A stretch of 62,000 nucleotides of DNA. Source: Prorocentrum cordatum. Taxonomy: Eukaryota; Sar; Dinophyceae; Prorocentrales; Prorocentraceae. The notes beneath the pieces were generated by a model. It ran no database searches and had not been told where the DNA came from. It saw only the letters and a list, made by a program, of their open reading frames with translations. The stretch lies in NCBI GenBank assembly GCA_963575745.1, contig CAUYUJ010002747.1:327501-389500 (forward strand), written 5' to 3'. Shown in pieces: positions 21,646 to 31,200 of the stretch. A program made the position numbers and the translations under genes. Position 1 is the first letter of the stretch, and each line of letters opens with the position of its first letter.

Positions 21646-22100
21646 TTGTTGAAAATCCGTGTTGCGAAACCTTGGGTTCTTGTAGGTTTTCTGGGCGCGC
21701 GATTTTGAAATCCTTCCGAAACCGATGGGTTTTGAAGGTTTTCGGCATACGTCCGCGACGACGCGCGCGTCTGCACTTCGTCTCGTTTTTTGCAGAGGGT
21801 TCTCGCGACGGCGCGCGCGCAAGGGCGTTCGACAGATTTCGACATGCGCGCGCGCGAAGCCCGTTTGGTAGCATTTTGTGAAAATCTTGAAAAACCTATG
21901 GTTCTCTTAAGATTTCGCAAGAGCTCGCGCGGAAGTTTTTTTAGCAAATCAATGTTGCGAAACCATGTGTTTTTGTATGTTTTTTCGGAAACTCGATTGC
22001 GAAATCCTTCCAGCACCGAAGGTTTTTGAAGGATTTCGGCATGCGCGCGCGACGACGCGCGCGCACTTCGTCTTATCTGTTGCAAGGGATTCGTGAAAAA
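21646..22100 (+). repeat. ~295-bp direct repeat with GCGCGCG cores
   Basis: The phrase ATGTTGCGAAACC (first copy GTGTTGCGAAACC) occurs at about 21660 and 21953. Both copies go on to AAATCCTTCC, GGTTTT(T)GAAGG, TTTCGGCAT and a GACGACGCGCGCG core. The second copy ends near 22095 with CTGTTGCA(A)GGGATTCG. The spacer contains the related AAATCTTGAAAAACC. Confidence 0.75.
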
Positions 22101-22335
22101 GTGTTATGTTAGAAAGAAAAATGTCCCCGCATAGTGTTATTTGACAGGGGGCCGCAGGGGGGGGATACCGGCTTGGCTGGGATGGTACGAGTTCAAATTT
22201 AGGATGGACATGTAGTCAGAATCATATGTGATTTGCAGCGCGCGCGGGGGGGCCGATAAGTCCGGGGGGGGGGGTCGAATCTATTATTCTTTTAGAAAGG
22301 AGAATCGAGGGGCATTGCAAGGGGGCCTTACACAG
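22101..22335. other. Unassigned DNA with G runs
   Basis: Contains runs of 8-9 G (22160, 22265) and a short AT-rich patch. Nothing assignable. Confidence 0.4.
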
Positions 22336-22560
22336 GACGTTGACAACGCCTCGCTCATGCGGCTCATCTACCCGATGTCTCAGGTCGACAATGGCAAGCG
22401 GCTGCGCGAGGTGATGATCACGATTGCCTCGGGCGGGTCGCGGGCCAACCAGGGGAAGAAGGACCGGCTCAACAACTGCTGGGGCAGGTGGTCATGTGAC
22501 CGATGCGGCTCTCAACCCAAGACCCCGTTCCACAGGTTCTGGCAGCGTGGGCGCAACGTC
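22336..22560 (+). pseudogene. Truncated LINE tail with zinc-knuckle remnant
   Basis: The frame reads NASLMRLIYPMSQVDNGKRL, then SCDRCGSQPKTPFHRFWQ. The CxxCG...TPxHRxW pattern resembles the zinc motif between RT and RNase H in other elements here (compare CARCGEAIETEEHRYYAC in the element at 25.6-36.7 kb), but the last Cys is missing. No RT motifs precede it, so it would be a 5-prime-truncated copy. No ATG fits; the frame is open from a GTG. Confidence 0.4.
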
Positions 22561-23517
22561 ACGGCGGCCCCGCGCACTGACTCCGATGGCCTCTGCGCCC
22601 AGGCAATGGCGCAGTGCAGCGTGGCGGAGGCATTCTGGTGGCGAGAGGTCTGCTGCCTGGCCCCCAAGGCGACCCCGCGCTCATTCTCGGCGACGCCAGC
22701 GGGGAGCCCGACGGCAGATGTCCCAAGCTGTGCCGCGTCGGGCTTGCCATCGCCTGCTTTCGCAGAACTGCTCCCAGCATTGTCCCTCGTGCCAGTGCTT
22801 GCGGCCCCCTGTGCGGCGAGCGATAGAGCGTTGCCAGAGGCGCATTAAAGTGTCTGTATCGCGCCCGATTGGCGAGTGTGGATTTCCTGACATTCGCAGA
22901 TTTCGAAGATGTCGCAGGCTGGCACGAGCAACGATTCGCTGCGCCCCGTGGTCAGGGCGCCACCTTTTGGGCAACCGTCGGTCACCCCGTCAGCCAACGC
23001 CAGTTTTCTCATATCGTTGTCCTTTTCACTCGCTCCCATCTCGGGGCCCAGATGGCCGGGGGGAAGATGGATTCCCCAGCTCATCCCGGGCAATGCGGTT
23101 GTTGATGAATCGGCTGGCATGGCCGCTAGCCAGGCCTGAATGCCCGAGGCCGAACGGGCGCGGGTGTCGCTTCGCGGGCGACGCGTATGGTTGGTGCGCC
23201 CCAGGCTCTTGCGAGCGTCGTTGGATTGCTTGGCCAGGGGGAGAGAGCTGTAGCGCGAAGAGAAAAGAAGCGGGGCACTTAAGGTCCCTCCCCCCCCCTC
23301 TCCGCTTCCTGCCGCTGCTGTCTTTTCTCTCCTTTCCAGGCGCCGACTCACTGACTGCGCGCAGCGTTGTGCACTGCAGCTTCCAAGGCCACCATGAAAT
23401 AATTGCGCGCCTCGCCGTGCCCCGATCTTGCGAATGTGAGCGGAGTGATTCCTTTCCCTCGCTGGGGAGGGCAAATCCACGTCCGGGGGGTCTGGCTGCG
23501 TCCATCTCATTTCTTCT
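22561..23517. other. Unassigned GC-rich DNA
   Basis: A plus frame of 423 residues spans this region and beyond but is Arg/Pro/Ser-rich without motifs, and I do not accept it as a gene. A C run lies at 23289-23299. The last bases before 23518 are a short pyrimidine stretch (TCTCATTTCTTCT). Confidence 0.45.
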
Positions 23518-23538
23518 CCGTGGCCATGTTGGCTCAAG
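23518..23538 (+). other. Degenerate dinoflagellate spliced-leader relic
   Basis: Matches the 21-nt DinoSL core at 19 of 21 positions: CCGT-G-GCCAT-G-TTGGCTCAAG, with mismatches at core positions 5 and 11. It lies on the plus strand, is preceded by a pyrimidine stretch and is immediately followed by ATG at 23539. Established knowledge: genomic SL relics at the 5-prime end of genes mark re-integration of trans-spliced mRNAs. Confidence 0.8.
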
Positions 23539-24801
23539 ATGTGCCGTCTGTGCTGGTCGGCCCTTGCGTCGGTTGCGCCCGCGGCTGGGCGCGCTTCGGC
23601 GGTCGCGACCGGGCGCGGCGGCCGAGGCGGCATCGCGGCGAAGCGCGGGGCGGCGCTGGCCAACGTCTCCCCTGTGGAGGAGGCTGCGGAGCTGATGCGC
23701 AAGCTCTGGTTGAAAGCCTCAGCTGCTCCCGGGACGGGCGCGGCCGGGATCGCAAAGGCGCGGGCGCTGGCGGAGTCGCCGCCGGCGCGCGCCGCGCTGG
23801 GCGAGCGCGCGCAGCGTGTCCTGGGGGCCACCGCGGAGGAGGTGGCTTTCCTCGGCGGCGCAACCCTCGCCGCGGGCCTCGCCCTGCATCGCGATCGGGG
23901 TCGGCGCGCGCCGCCCGACCTCGAGCGCAGCTGCCGCGCGCGCGACGCGGCAGGCGGCCTCCTCCCGCGCCCGGGAGAGGCGGAGGCAGTCCAGGCCCGC
24001 CTGCAGGGGCGCCTCGACCGCAGGCAGTTCGACATCGGCCCCCAGAGTGGTGACGCGTCCGCGATGGCGCCCAGCGAGGACATGCGCGCGTCCTGCGACT
24101 GTCACGACAGCGATGTCTTTTACGCGGGGGGGGTCCATCAAGTGCCAGAGCATGTCCGAGGACTCCCGCGAGAGCGCCCAGGAGACCACGTCGAGCCAGC
24201 ACTCGGGGAGTTCCTCCCCGTCGGCCGATAAGACCGCGAAGGGCGCGAGCGGCAATTCCCTGCAGGGGGAGTTGCTGCAGGACGAGTCCGAGGACAAAGC
24301 GGGGTGCAACACTTCGCAGGAGGAGACGTTGCAGGACAAGTCCGAGAGCGAGGGCGACGACCAGGAGCTGGAGGGCATCGCCAAACCAACCGACGATTTC
24401 GGCACCACTCTCTGCCTTGGCGACAGCGCGCAGAATGAGCAGGGGGCGTCGAGTCCGAGGTCGAGGGGCAGCACTTCGACATCAGCTCCGAGCGCGGGGG
24501 CCCCGAGTGGGTCGCGGAGAACGCGATCGACGTCGTGGTCGACAAGCCCTCGGCCGCGGTCGCCGCGAGGCCCGCCTTCGACAACGCGATCGACCAGGCG
24601 CTGGCCATGGCGGCCAGGCGCCCCGTTTTCGGCGCGAGGCGGATCAAGGAGCTCTGCAAGCAGCTGCGCGAGATCAAAACGATTGAGGCTGCCGCTGCCG
24701 GCCGAGAGCCAGCGAACGCGAGCCAGCGTGACAAGCTGGCCAAGAAGCCGACCACCCCCGAAGAGCTGACCGAGGTGCTGGGCGCTCCACCCCCTGTGTA
24801 G
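23539..24801 (+). pseudogene. SL-tagged gene or retrocopy, unknown protein, two frame switches
   Basis: No recognised domain. The ATG follows the SL relic directly (MCRLCWSALASV...). The first frame is credible to about 24130 (EEAAELMRKLWLKA, LGATAEEVAFLGGATLAAGL). It must change to the next frame at a run of eight G (24126-24133) to read an acidic segment (SMSEDSRESAQETTSSQHSG, LLQDESEDKAGCN, LQDKSESEGDDQELEG). It then returns to the first frame near a run of five G (about 24444-24448) and ends with RRIKELCKQLREIKTIEAAA and EELTEVLGAPPPV before TAG at 24799. Both switch points are homopolymers, so sequencing error, mutation or small introns are possible. It could also be a gag-like ORF1 of a second SL-tagged element. 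Sense-strand codon content is far better than in the minus shadow frame. Confidence 0.55.
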
Positions 24802-25199
24802 CTCTCGGTTGCCATGCCGTTCGGAGGCGCGAGGGGCGCCGGCGAGCGCGGGCGGCTTCGGTGGTCTCCTCCCGATGTGGAGGGGCACAGCCAGGATGGT
24901 GCCCTGCGCCGGCGCCACTGGTGATGCCGCGCGCCGCGGAGAAGTCCTGGGTGGGCCTCTCCTTTTCGACGGGTGTCTGGGCGCGGGTCTGGGCGCCTGG
25001 TCGCTCATTGCTTTCGTGGCGTCCGGGCTCGATCGGTGGTGATGGCTACGCCATTGCCCGTGGTATTAGTACTGATGCTGTTCTCTCGCGTGTCGTTGCT
25101 GGCCTGTCTGGTTGCACCTCGCATGGATTCGATTGCGCAGTCGTGCACTCATGTGGTGCAGCCTTCGTCGGCGGTGTCAGTCACTTCGGCGAGCTCCAG
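24802..25199. other. Unassigned DNA
   Basis: GC-rich, no motif. It may be 3-prime untranslated sequence of the SL-tagged gene or upstream coding sequence of the zinc-ribbon fragment that follows. Confidence 0.35.
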
Positions 25200-25477
25200 T
25201 GCTGAAGCGTGCTCCGCGGTTGGACCTCAGCCGAGCCTGCAACGGGCGCGTCCATCTCACCTCCTCGATGTGCATGCCCCTTCTGGAGCGCTGGTTCTGT
25301 GGGGGGTGCGGGGCCATTGTTGACAAGCACATTCGGACCTTGGGCGCGCCCTGCTCTTATGAGATCACCCCCATGGGCCAAGAGTATCTCGATCGAACTC
25401 ATAACGGTTTATGTAACCCCAAAAGTTTTCAGCACGGGCGACAAGGCCCAACGGGGCCGTGGTTAAGTCGCCATTGA
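25200..25477 (+). pseudogene. Retroelement zinc-ribbon tail fragment
   Basis: The frame ends in RWFCGGCGAIVDKHIRTLG, then APCSYEITPMGQEYL and NGLCNPKSFQHG before TGA at 25475-25477. The pattern WxCxxCG...R.L..PC......G...L.....G..P also occurs at 33097-33260 in the RNase H-containing protein (WLWCEKCGGTSYLG, RKLARPCQPP, GRRVLE). I take both as the same C-terminal zinc-ribbon family of retroelement proteins. No start codon or RT is attached to this piece. Confidence 0.5.
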
Positions 25478-25514
25478 CACTGGCATCAGCATCGGTTCCT
25501 ACTCCTACTCATTT

Positions 25515-25577
25515 TCCTCCTCCTCCTCCTCCTCCTCCTCCTTCTCCTCCTCCTCCTCCTCCTCCTCCTCCTCCTCC
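25515..25577 (+). repeat. (CTC)n tract at the 5-prime edge of the SL-tagged retroelement
   Basis: About 20 CTC triplets with one CTT. It leads without a gap into the spliced-leader sequence. As a pure polypyrimidine tract followed by ...CCCGTAG it has the shape of a (trans-)splice acceptor region. A second (CTC)n tract lies at the element's other end (36689-36712). Confidence 0.9.
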
Positions 25578-25598
25578 CCGTAGCCATTTTGGCTCAAG
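25578..25598 (+). other. Exact 21-nt dinoflagellate spliced-leader core
   Basis: CCGTAGCCAT followed by TTTGGCTCAAG, identical to the conserved DinoSL 3-prime 21 nt. The 22nd (degenerate first) base is C here instead of A/G/T. ATG follows directly at 25599-25601. No splice donor GT follows the AAG, so this is a mature leader copied into DNA and not an SL RNA gene. Confidence 0.93.
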
Positions 25599-25702
25599 AT
25601 GGCGACCTGGGGGGCTGTCCAGCCTCCAGGCCGAAGGGAGACCTCTGGACCGAGGACAGTTCCCAGACGGGCGTCGGGCGCGCGCGCGGCACTGCTGCAG
25701 CC

Positions 25703-26980
25703 ATGGGGAGTGGCGGCGGCGGACGCGGGGCGGGCAGCGCCTGGTCGGGGACCCCGAATCGCCAGAGAGTGCCCCCGTGGAAGAGGAGCAGCAGTGGCAG
25801 TCGCCCTCCTCGCAGCAGCTACGTGGTGTGTGACGGGTGCAGCAGATGGCGCTACTGCAAGAATATCACCAGCAGGGGCGACCTCTGCATCTGCGGCAAG
25901 AATCTCGCCTGCCTCGTCCCTGACGGACACGTTTTCCGTGACGAGGATGGTGGGTGGGTGGCAGCACAGCCCCAAGGAGGAACCTCGCCCAGGATCAGCT
26001 GGGCAGATGGTTGGCAGCCAGGAGGTGGTGCAGGCGGGAAAGGGCAAGGAGGCCAACGCCAGCCACCACCTCACGACAAGACCGCCGATCTCAAGGCCGC
26101 AGCTGCAGCAGCATACGGCAAGCTCAGCAAGGACGACCCGCTCAAGCAGCACTACGAGGCCCTCTGGCCAGAGCTCGCCGCAGCCAAGCCACCAGCAGAT
26201 CAACCAGTCGTTGGATTCAAGGCAGTGGAGGCAGCAGCTCGACGCTTGGACAAACTCCAGAAGAAGGTACGATCGGCAGGGGAGCAAGTGGAGAGTGCCC
26301 AGCAGTACTTGGCTGAGAGTGAACGCAAGCTTCGTGAAGCTATGGAAGCATCCATTGCAGCAGAAGATGAGTTCGACAAGCTCAAGGCCACAGTCGGCAA
26401 GCAAGAGGTACCAGCCGAACCCGCAGCCGAGAAGCCAACGCTGGCAGCCCTCCTGGAGCAGTTCGAGCACGAGCCTGACGACTTCCACAAGTGGTCCGAG
26501 CCAGACAAGGAGGTCTGGCGAGCTGCAAAGGCCAAGGGCGAGCGCATGGCCCAGACGGTCAAGGAGCGCGAGGAGGAGACGGCGAAGCACCTGCGACTTC
26601 TGGAGGAAGAGACGGCCAGGCACCAGGAGCACCTGCGCCAGCTCGAGCAGGCCCGCACCAAGCGCCTGTCAAAGAGCGGAGAGCAAGACCCAGAAGCAGC
26701 AGATGCCCCACCAGGCAAGCGTGTCTGCGCTGCCAGCCCAGCCCCTCAGCGAGGAGCCACCACAGGCGCTGAGGCAGCAGGGTCAGCTGCTGCGGCTGCG
26801 CCTAACGGCGCCGCGGCAGCTGCCCAACCAGAAGCAGGTGCAACAGAACATGACAAAGCAGAGGAACGCCGAGCAAGAGTGGAGGCCCACATCCAGGAGG
26901 CGCGAGAGAAGGTCTCGCAGGCCAGGCGCGCCGAGACAGTCGTCGACGCAGAAGGGCAAGGTGACCACTCAGCAGGGTAG
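25703..26980 (+). CDS. ORF1, gag-like zinc-finger/coiled-coil protein
   Basis: About 425 residues from the first ATG of this frame (MGSGGGGRG). The frame is open further up, through the SL itself, so an earlier non-ATG start cannot be excluded. The ATG touching the SL (25599) is in a different frame. Residues about 40-66 hold a Cys cluster, CDGCSRWRYCKNITSRGD then LCICGK, a likely zinc-binding motif. Residues about 165-330 are heptad-rich and charged (AVEAAARRLDKLQKKVRSAG, LREAMEASIAAEDEFDKLKA, AKHLRLLEEETARHQEHLRQ), probably a coiled coil for multimerisation. The C-terminus is Ala/Gln-rich. Position, coiled coil and zinc cluster fit a LINE ORF1 that packages element RNA; the assignment is by analogy. 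Confidence 0.7.
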   Translation: MGSGGGGRGAGSAWSGTPNRQRVPPWKRSSSGSRPPRSSYVVCDGCSRWRYCKNITSRGDLCICGKNLACLVPDGHVFRDEDGGWVAAQPQGGTSPRISWADGWQPGGGAGGKGQGGQRQPPPHDKTADLKAAAAAAYGKLSKDDPLKQHYEALWPELAAAKPPADQPVVGFKAVEAAARRLDKLQKKVRSAGEQVESAQQYLAESERKLREAMEASIAAEDEFDKLKATVGKQEVPAEPAAEKPTLAALLEQFEHEPDDFHKWSEPDKEVWRAAKAKGERMAQTVKEREEETAKHLRLLEEETARHQEHLRQLEQARTKRLSKSGEQDPEAADAPPGKRVCAASPAPQRGATTGAEAAGSAAAAAPNGAAAAAQPEAGATEHDKAEERRARVEAHIQEAREKVSQARRAETVVDAEGQGDHSAG

Positions 26981-26983
26981 CCG

Positions 26984-28238
26984 CCCCAAGGCGAGCGCGA
27001 AGAAGGCTCGCCGCCCCTGCCGCATCGACTTCCTCAATGTCACGACCTGGGGCCCCCAGGCACAGGGCCACCTCATGGAGATCAACGACACCAAGGACAG
27101 GGACATCATCGGCATCGCGGAGCACCACCTCCGCCAGCCTGCGCAGATAGGCAAGGCAAGAGCGGCGCTCAGGAGGAATGGCATGCACAGCTACTGGACC
27201 AAGGCACGGCCAGGAGAAGGAGAAGGCACTCGTGGAGGAACGTGTGCCATAACGCGAGGATCCTTGGACGTCCAGGACAGGATCGCGGGCTTCGACGAGC
27301 ACTACCTGCGCGAGGACGGCAGCGACGTCACGGTGGTGATCTCCAACCTGCACAAGGTCCGCTTCGCAGTGGCCTTCGTCTACCTCGAGTGCGGGGCGGG
27401 CTTCGGAGAGAGGAACGTCGGCATCCTCTGCGACCTGCGGGAAAATATGGCCGTCTGGGGAGGGCCATGGGCAGCGCTTGGGGATTTCAACATGACGCCG
27501 TCGGAGTTCAACAACAGCATCTGGCCCAGGGTGCTGAATGCTCAAGTAGCAGCGGCGGAGGATGGCGCCCCCACGTGCTTCCCAGCAGGAGGCGAAGCCA
27601 GGTGCATCGATTTCGCGCTGATCTCGCAGGGCCTGGCGCCGTATTTTGACCAGCTAGAGCTGCTCAGGACCGTGCCGTGGAAGCCGCACATTGGCATCCG
27701 CTTGAAGCTGAGAGGGCGGCCTCTAAAGCTCAAGGGCAGGGTACTTCGCAGGCCAGCAGCCATAAAGCCACCAGTCGCAGTTGAGAGAATGCCGAAGTCC
27801 AGAGCCGCTTGCAGGCGAGCGGCGCGAGGAGGCCAGGAGGCCATGCGCCGACGTCAGCAAGCGTTGGCAGAGGCAGGATGCGACCAGGAAGGAAACCACA
27901 TGGAGCCAGTGCCGCAGCTGTACTACGACAAGGAGGTCCAGCACGTCATCCCTGACGAGCTGTGGCAGGCCACCTCCGAGAGGGTCAGCTTGCGTGTCTA
28001 CGACGAGTTGCCCCAGCACTTGCAGCGCACTGTCGTCGGCAATATGATGGAGCGGGACATGCTGGATCTGGGGCAACAGTACGACCACTTCGCTAGCACA
28101 CTCGAGCTCAGCCTGTGCGAGAGCATCGGCATCCCAGAGGAAGATCGAGGACGTCATCTCGGGCACAGCAGGCCCCCCGAGCTACAAGAGCGCGAGCATC
28201 GAGGACACCGTCACCTCTACGCCATGGGCAGGGGTTGA
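26984..28238 (+). CDS. ORF2a, AP-type endonuclease
   Basis: This frame is +1 relative to ORF1 and open from well upstream; meaningful sequence starts about 27010. Motifs in order: IDFLNVTTWGP (27025), DIIGIAEHHLR (27103), PWAALGDFNMTPSE (27467) with the GDFN metal/substrate motif, RCIDFALIS (27601), and WKPHIGIRLKLR (27679), the usual place of the SDH motif, here with the His kept. These identify an exonuclease-endonuclease-phosphatase fold endonuclease that nicks target DNA. The protein continues to about SIGIPE (28137) and then the sense shifts to the next frame (KIEDVISGTAGPPSYKSAS...). The remaining 100 nt to the TGA at 28236-28238 are off-frame. Confidence 0.8.
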
Positions 28239-31200
28239 AAGGAAGATCCATGCGTGGTGGGCGGAGATCTCCTCCTTGGTGCGGCAGCTCTCGCACCGCG
28301 ACGCCCGAGCGCAGGAGGCAGCGGCAAGTCGACAGGGCAAGACCCAAGCACGTCCCGATGAGGACTCGGGAGGAGGACAGGGCCCGTTGGAGCTGGAGGT
28401 TGGCCCCGTCATTTCGGGCAGCCAGGAAGGCCACGAAGAAGGCGACCCTGCACCAGCCTTGAGCCTATCGAAGAGCTCGGGAGGAAGCTCGGTGGAACGC
28501 TCCCCCACCGAGCGGGGCAAGGGCCCCCCCGAGCTGCAGCAGCGGAGCGCAGGCAGTGGAGGCGCAGCAGGAGGCGTCCCAGACCTCCACGTGGGGCATA
28601 CCCACAGCACCGCAGACAGCTGCCCAGAAGGGATGCAGAGGGGTGCCCTTCCCCCACCAGCAGGGCGCAACACCATGGACATCCAAGATCACGACCCCTT
28701 CGAGGATGAGGAGGAGTACTTGGAGTACCGCCAGGAGATCGCAGACCAGGAAAACAGCGATGGGTACCACCAACACATCGAGGGGCAGCAGGCCAGCCTC
28801 GAGACCAGCCAGACCGCTCGCCGTCGAGCAGCTGGACCTGATTCTCACCCACCAGCAGGACGCAGCACCATGGACGTCCAAGACCACGACCCCCTCGAGG
28901 AAGAGGAGGACCGCTTCCAGAACCGCCAGGAGACCGCAGACCAGGAGGACTGCGATGGGTACCACCAGCGTATCGAGGGGCAGCTGGATGGCAACGGCTA
29001 CGGCCAGACCGCACGTCGTCAGGCAGCTGGATCTGGTGAAACCGCCCCAGGTGACACGCACTGCTCACCTCCTCAGCCAGCTGGCACTCTGGAGGCAGAG
29101 GGTACCGATCACTTGAGGAGTCAGAACCAAGCGCCGCCAAGCCCAGAGGCAGATGAGCAACGAGATATGGGCCTGCCCCCCACAGACCCCTGGAATGACG
29201 ACCAACACCAGCGGGAGCGGGAAGACTACGTGGCCATGAGAGACGACCTGGAGTACTGGGCGGCCATCTGGATGGATAACTTGGTGCAGCTCCCCACGGA
29301 CAACAGCAACTGGATGCAGATCTGTGTGCCGTTCCTGGAGACCATCTTGGGAGGCGGAGGCAACAATGTCATGGTGAGACTGCTCAGACGCTGGTACCAG
29401 CAGGCCGGCCTCAGCCACATCATCAGGGACCTCTGCGAGCGAGCATGGAGACATGCAGAACCACGACGCCGAGGCTTTCTCCAAGGACTTGCGCGAGAGG
29501 TGCCGACGAGGAGGCACGAATTGGAAATGATGCACTGGAGGGAGCTCGCAAACCTGCGGAGGTTCATGCGAGAAGTCATAGGCGAAAGAGCACCAGAAGG
29601 AGCAGCGCGAAGACAACTACATGATGCTCCAGGTACAGGCAGTGGCCAGAGTAGCCGCCGAGAGCAGCAGGTCCGCACCCACAGTGGCCGCCAGACGCAG
29701 CAGCAGATCAACACAAGACAGCAGCTTGCGCAGCAGCTCAACCAGCCTGACCCAGCCAGGCTGAACGATGAAGGTGCAGCCAAGGACCAGCAGCAGGCCC
29801 TCCTCGCAGACCTGCACGCCATAGCAGAGGGCGCCCTCGTGGACCCAGGGACGATCAGCAGGGTAGCAGAGGAGGTAAAGAGCATGGCCAAGCTACTCAC
29901 AAAGGCGGTGCAGAAGGCGTACATCCACTGGGTGCATGACGCCACGGCTGGCAGTGCGAAGATGGCCCACGCCTACACCAAAGCAGCGGAGCGCAGCCAT
30001 CTGGAGGACATCCTAGAGCACGAGGGCCAGGTCATCAACCACCCGCAGCAGCTGGTGGACTTGCGCAAAGAAGCATGGCAACGCAGGTGGACACGAGATG
30101 CGCAGAAGGCCGAGAGGATCCAAGAGGCGCTGGCCAAGCTGAGGCAGGCTGCCCTGGCCCAAGAGAATGCCCTCGAGCCCATCAGCAAGGACATCATAGG
30201 CTCCATCATCCAGCACCTGAAGAGCAATGCAGGCCAAGGAGCGGACTGGTGGAGGGCTCCAGAGCTCAAGGCCATGGGAGCCCAGGGGCTGGAAGATTTC
30301 GTGCAGTGCCTGACCAGCTGTGAGCAACGGGCAGCCTGGCCGTGGCAATTCTACCTGGTGCTGGAGCTGCTGCTGGGTAAGAAGCCAGGAATCGGGGGAG
30401 AGCGCCCCATCGGCCTCATGCCCATGCCGTACCGCATCTGGAGCGCAGCCAGGAGGCCCATAGTAGCCACCTGGAGCAAGGCAGCGGCGGGCTTCTGGGA
30501 TACGGCAGTAGCTGGCTCCTCAGCGCTACGAGTGGCAATGCACAGACTTATGAGGGCAGAAGCCGCCACGGAGATGGGCTTTCATGCAGCAGGAGTGTTC
30601 TACGACGCGGCAAACTTCTACGACAACATAGGCCTCGACCAGCTGATCGAGAAGGCCAGTGCCCTCCAGTACCCGTTGCTGCCGCTGGCAATGGCCGTGC
30701 AGATGTACCTTGCGCCCAGGGCCATCATGGCCCGCAGCCTCTTCTCGGACATCTTTGAGCCTGCCAACAGCAGGGTAGCAGGCTGTGGCCAAGCGGTAGA
30801 CCTCACCAGACCGCTCTTGTATGGAATCCTGGATGCAGCGCACAGGCACCATATCTTCGTCGTCATGCAGCAGTACCTGGACGACTTGGCCCTGCAGGTA
30901 GAGGGCGCGCGGCGGCAGGTCATTGACCAGATCAAGCACGTGGCGGCGCTGGTGCACGATGGTTTCAAGCAGCTCGCGATCCCCATCTCAGTCAAGACGG
31001 CAGCGGTGGCCTCGGACAAGGACCTCCAGGCAGAAGTCGCCAGCATCCTGGACAGCCTTGGCACCCCCAACAAGCAACCAGGGGTAGTGCGCGACCTCGG
31101 CGTGGACGCCAGCCTTGGGAAGCAGCTGCGGCGACCCACCCATGCCGCGCGCCAGGCCAAGGCCAAGCAGAGGGTGGCCAAGCTCAGGGACCTGGCGAAG

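Noticed and set aside
21108-22085. Minus frames of 226-328 codons rich in Val/Ser/Arg
   Set aside because: Antisense of the GAC array. Composition changes abruptly at the array edges.
22424-23695. Plus frame of 423 codons
   Set aside because: Arg/Ser/Pro-rich throughout, crosses the SL relic, and no motif. Treated as chance openness in GC-rich DNA.
25578-25598. SL RNA gene
   Set aside because: The leader is followed by ATG, without a GT donor or Sm-site-containing intron, so it is a mature leader copied into DNA.
25599-26980. Frame starting at the ATG that touches the SL, before the endonuclease motifs
   Set aside because: It overlaps the gag-like frame for 1.3 kb and is Ser/Arg/Gln-rich without motifs there. 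I take the endonuclease sense as starting only about 27000. Translation from this ATG cannot be excluded.
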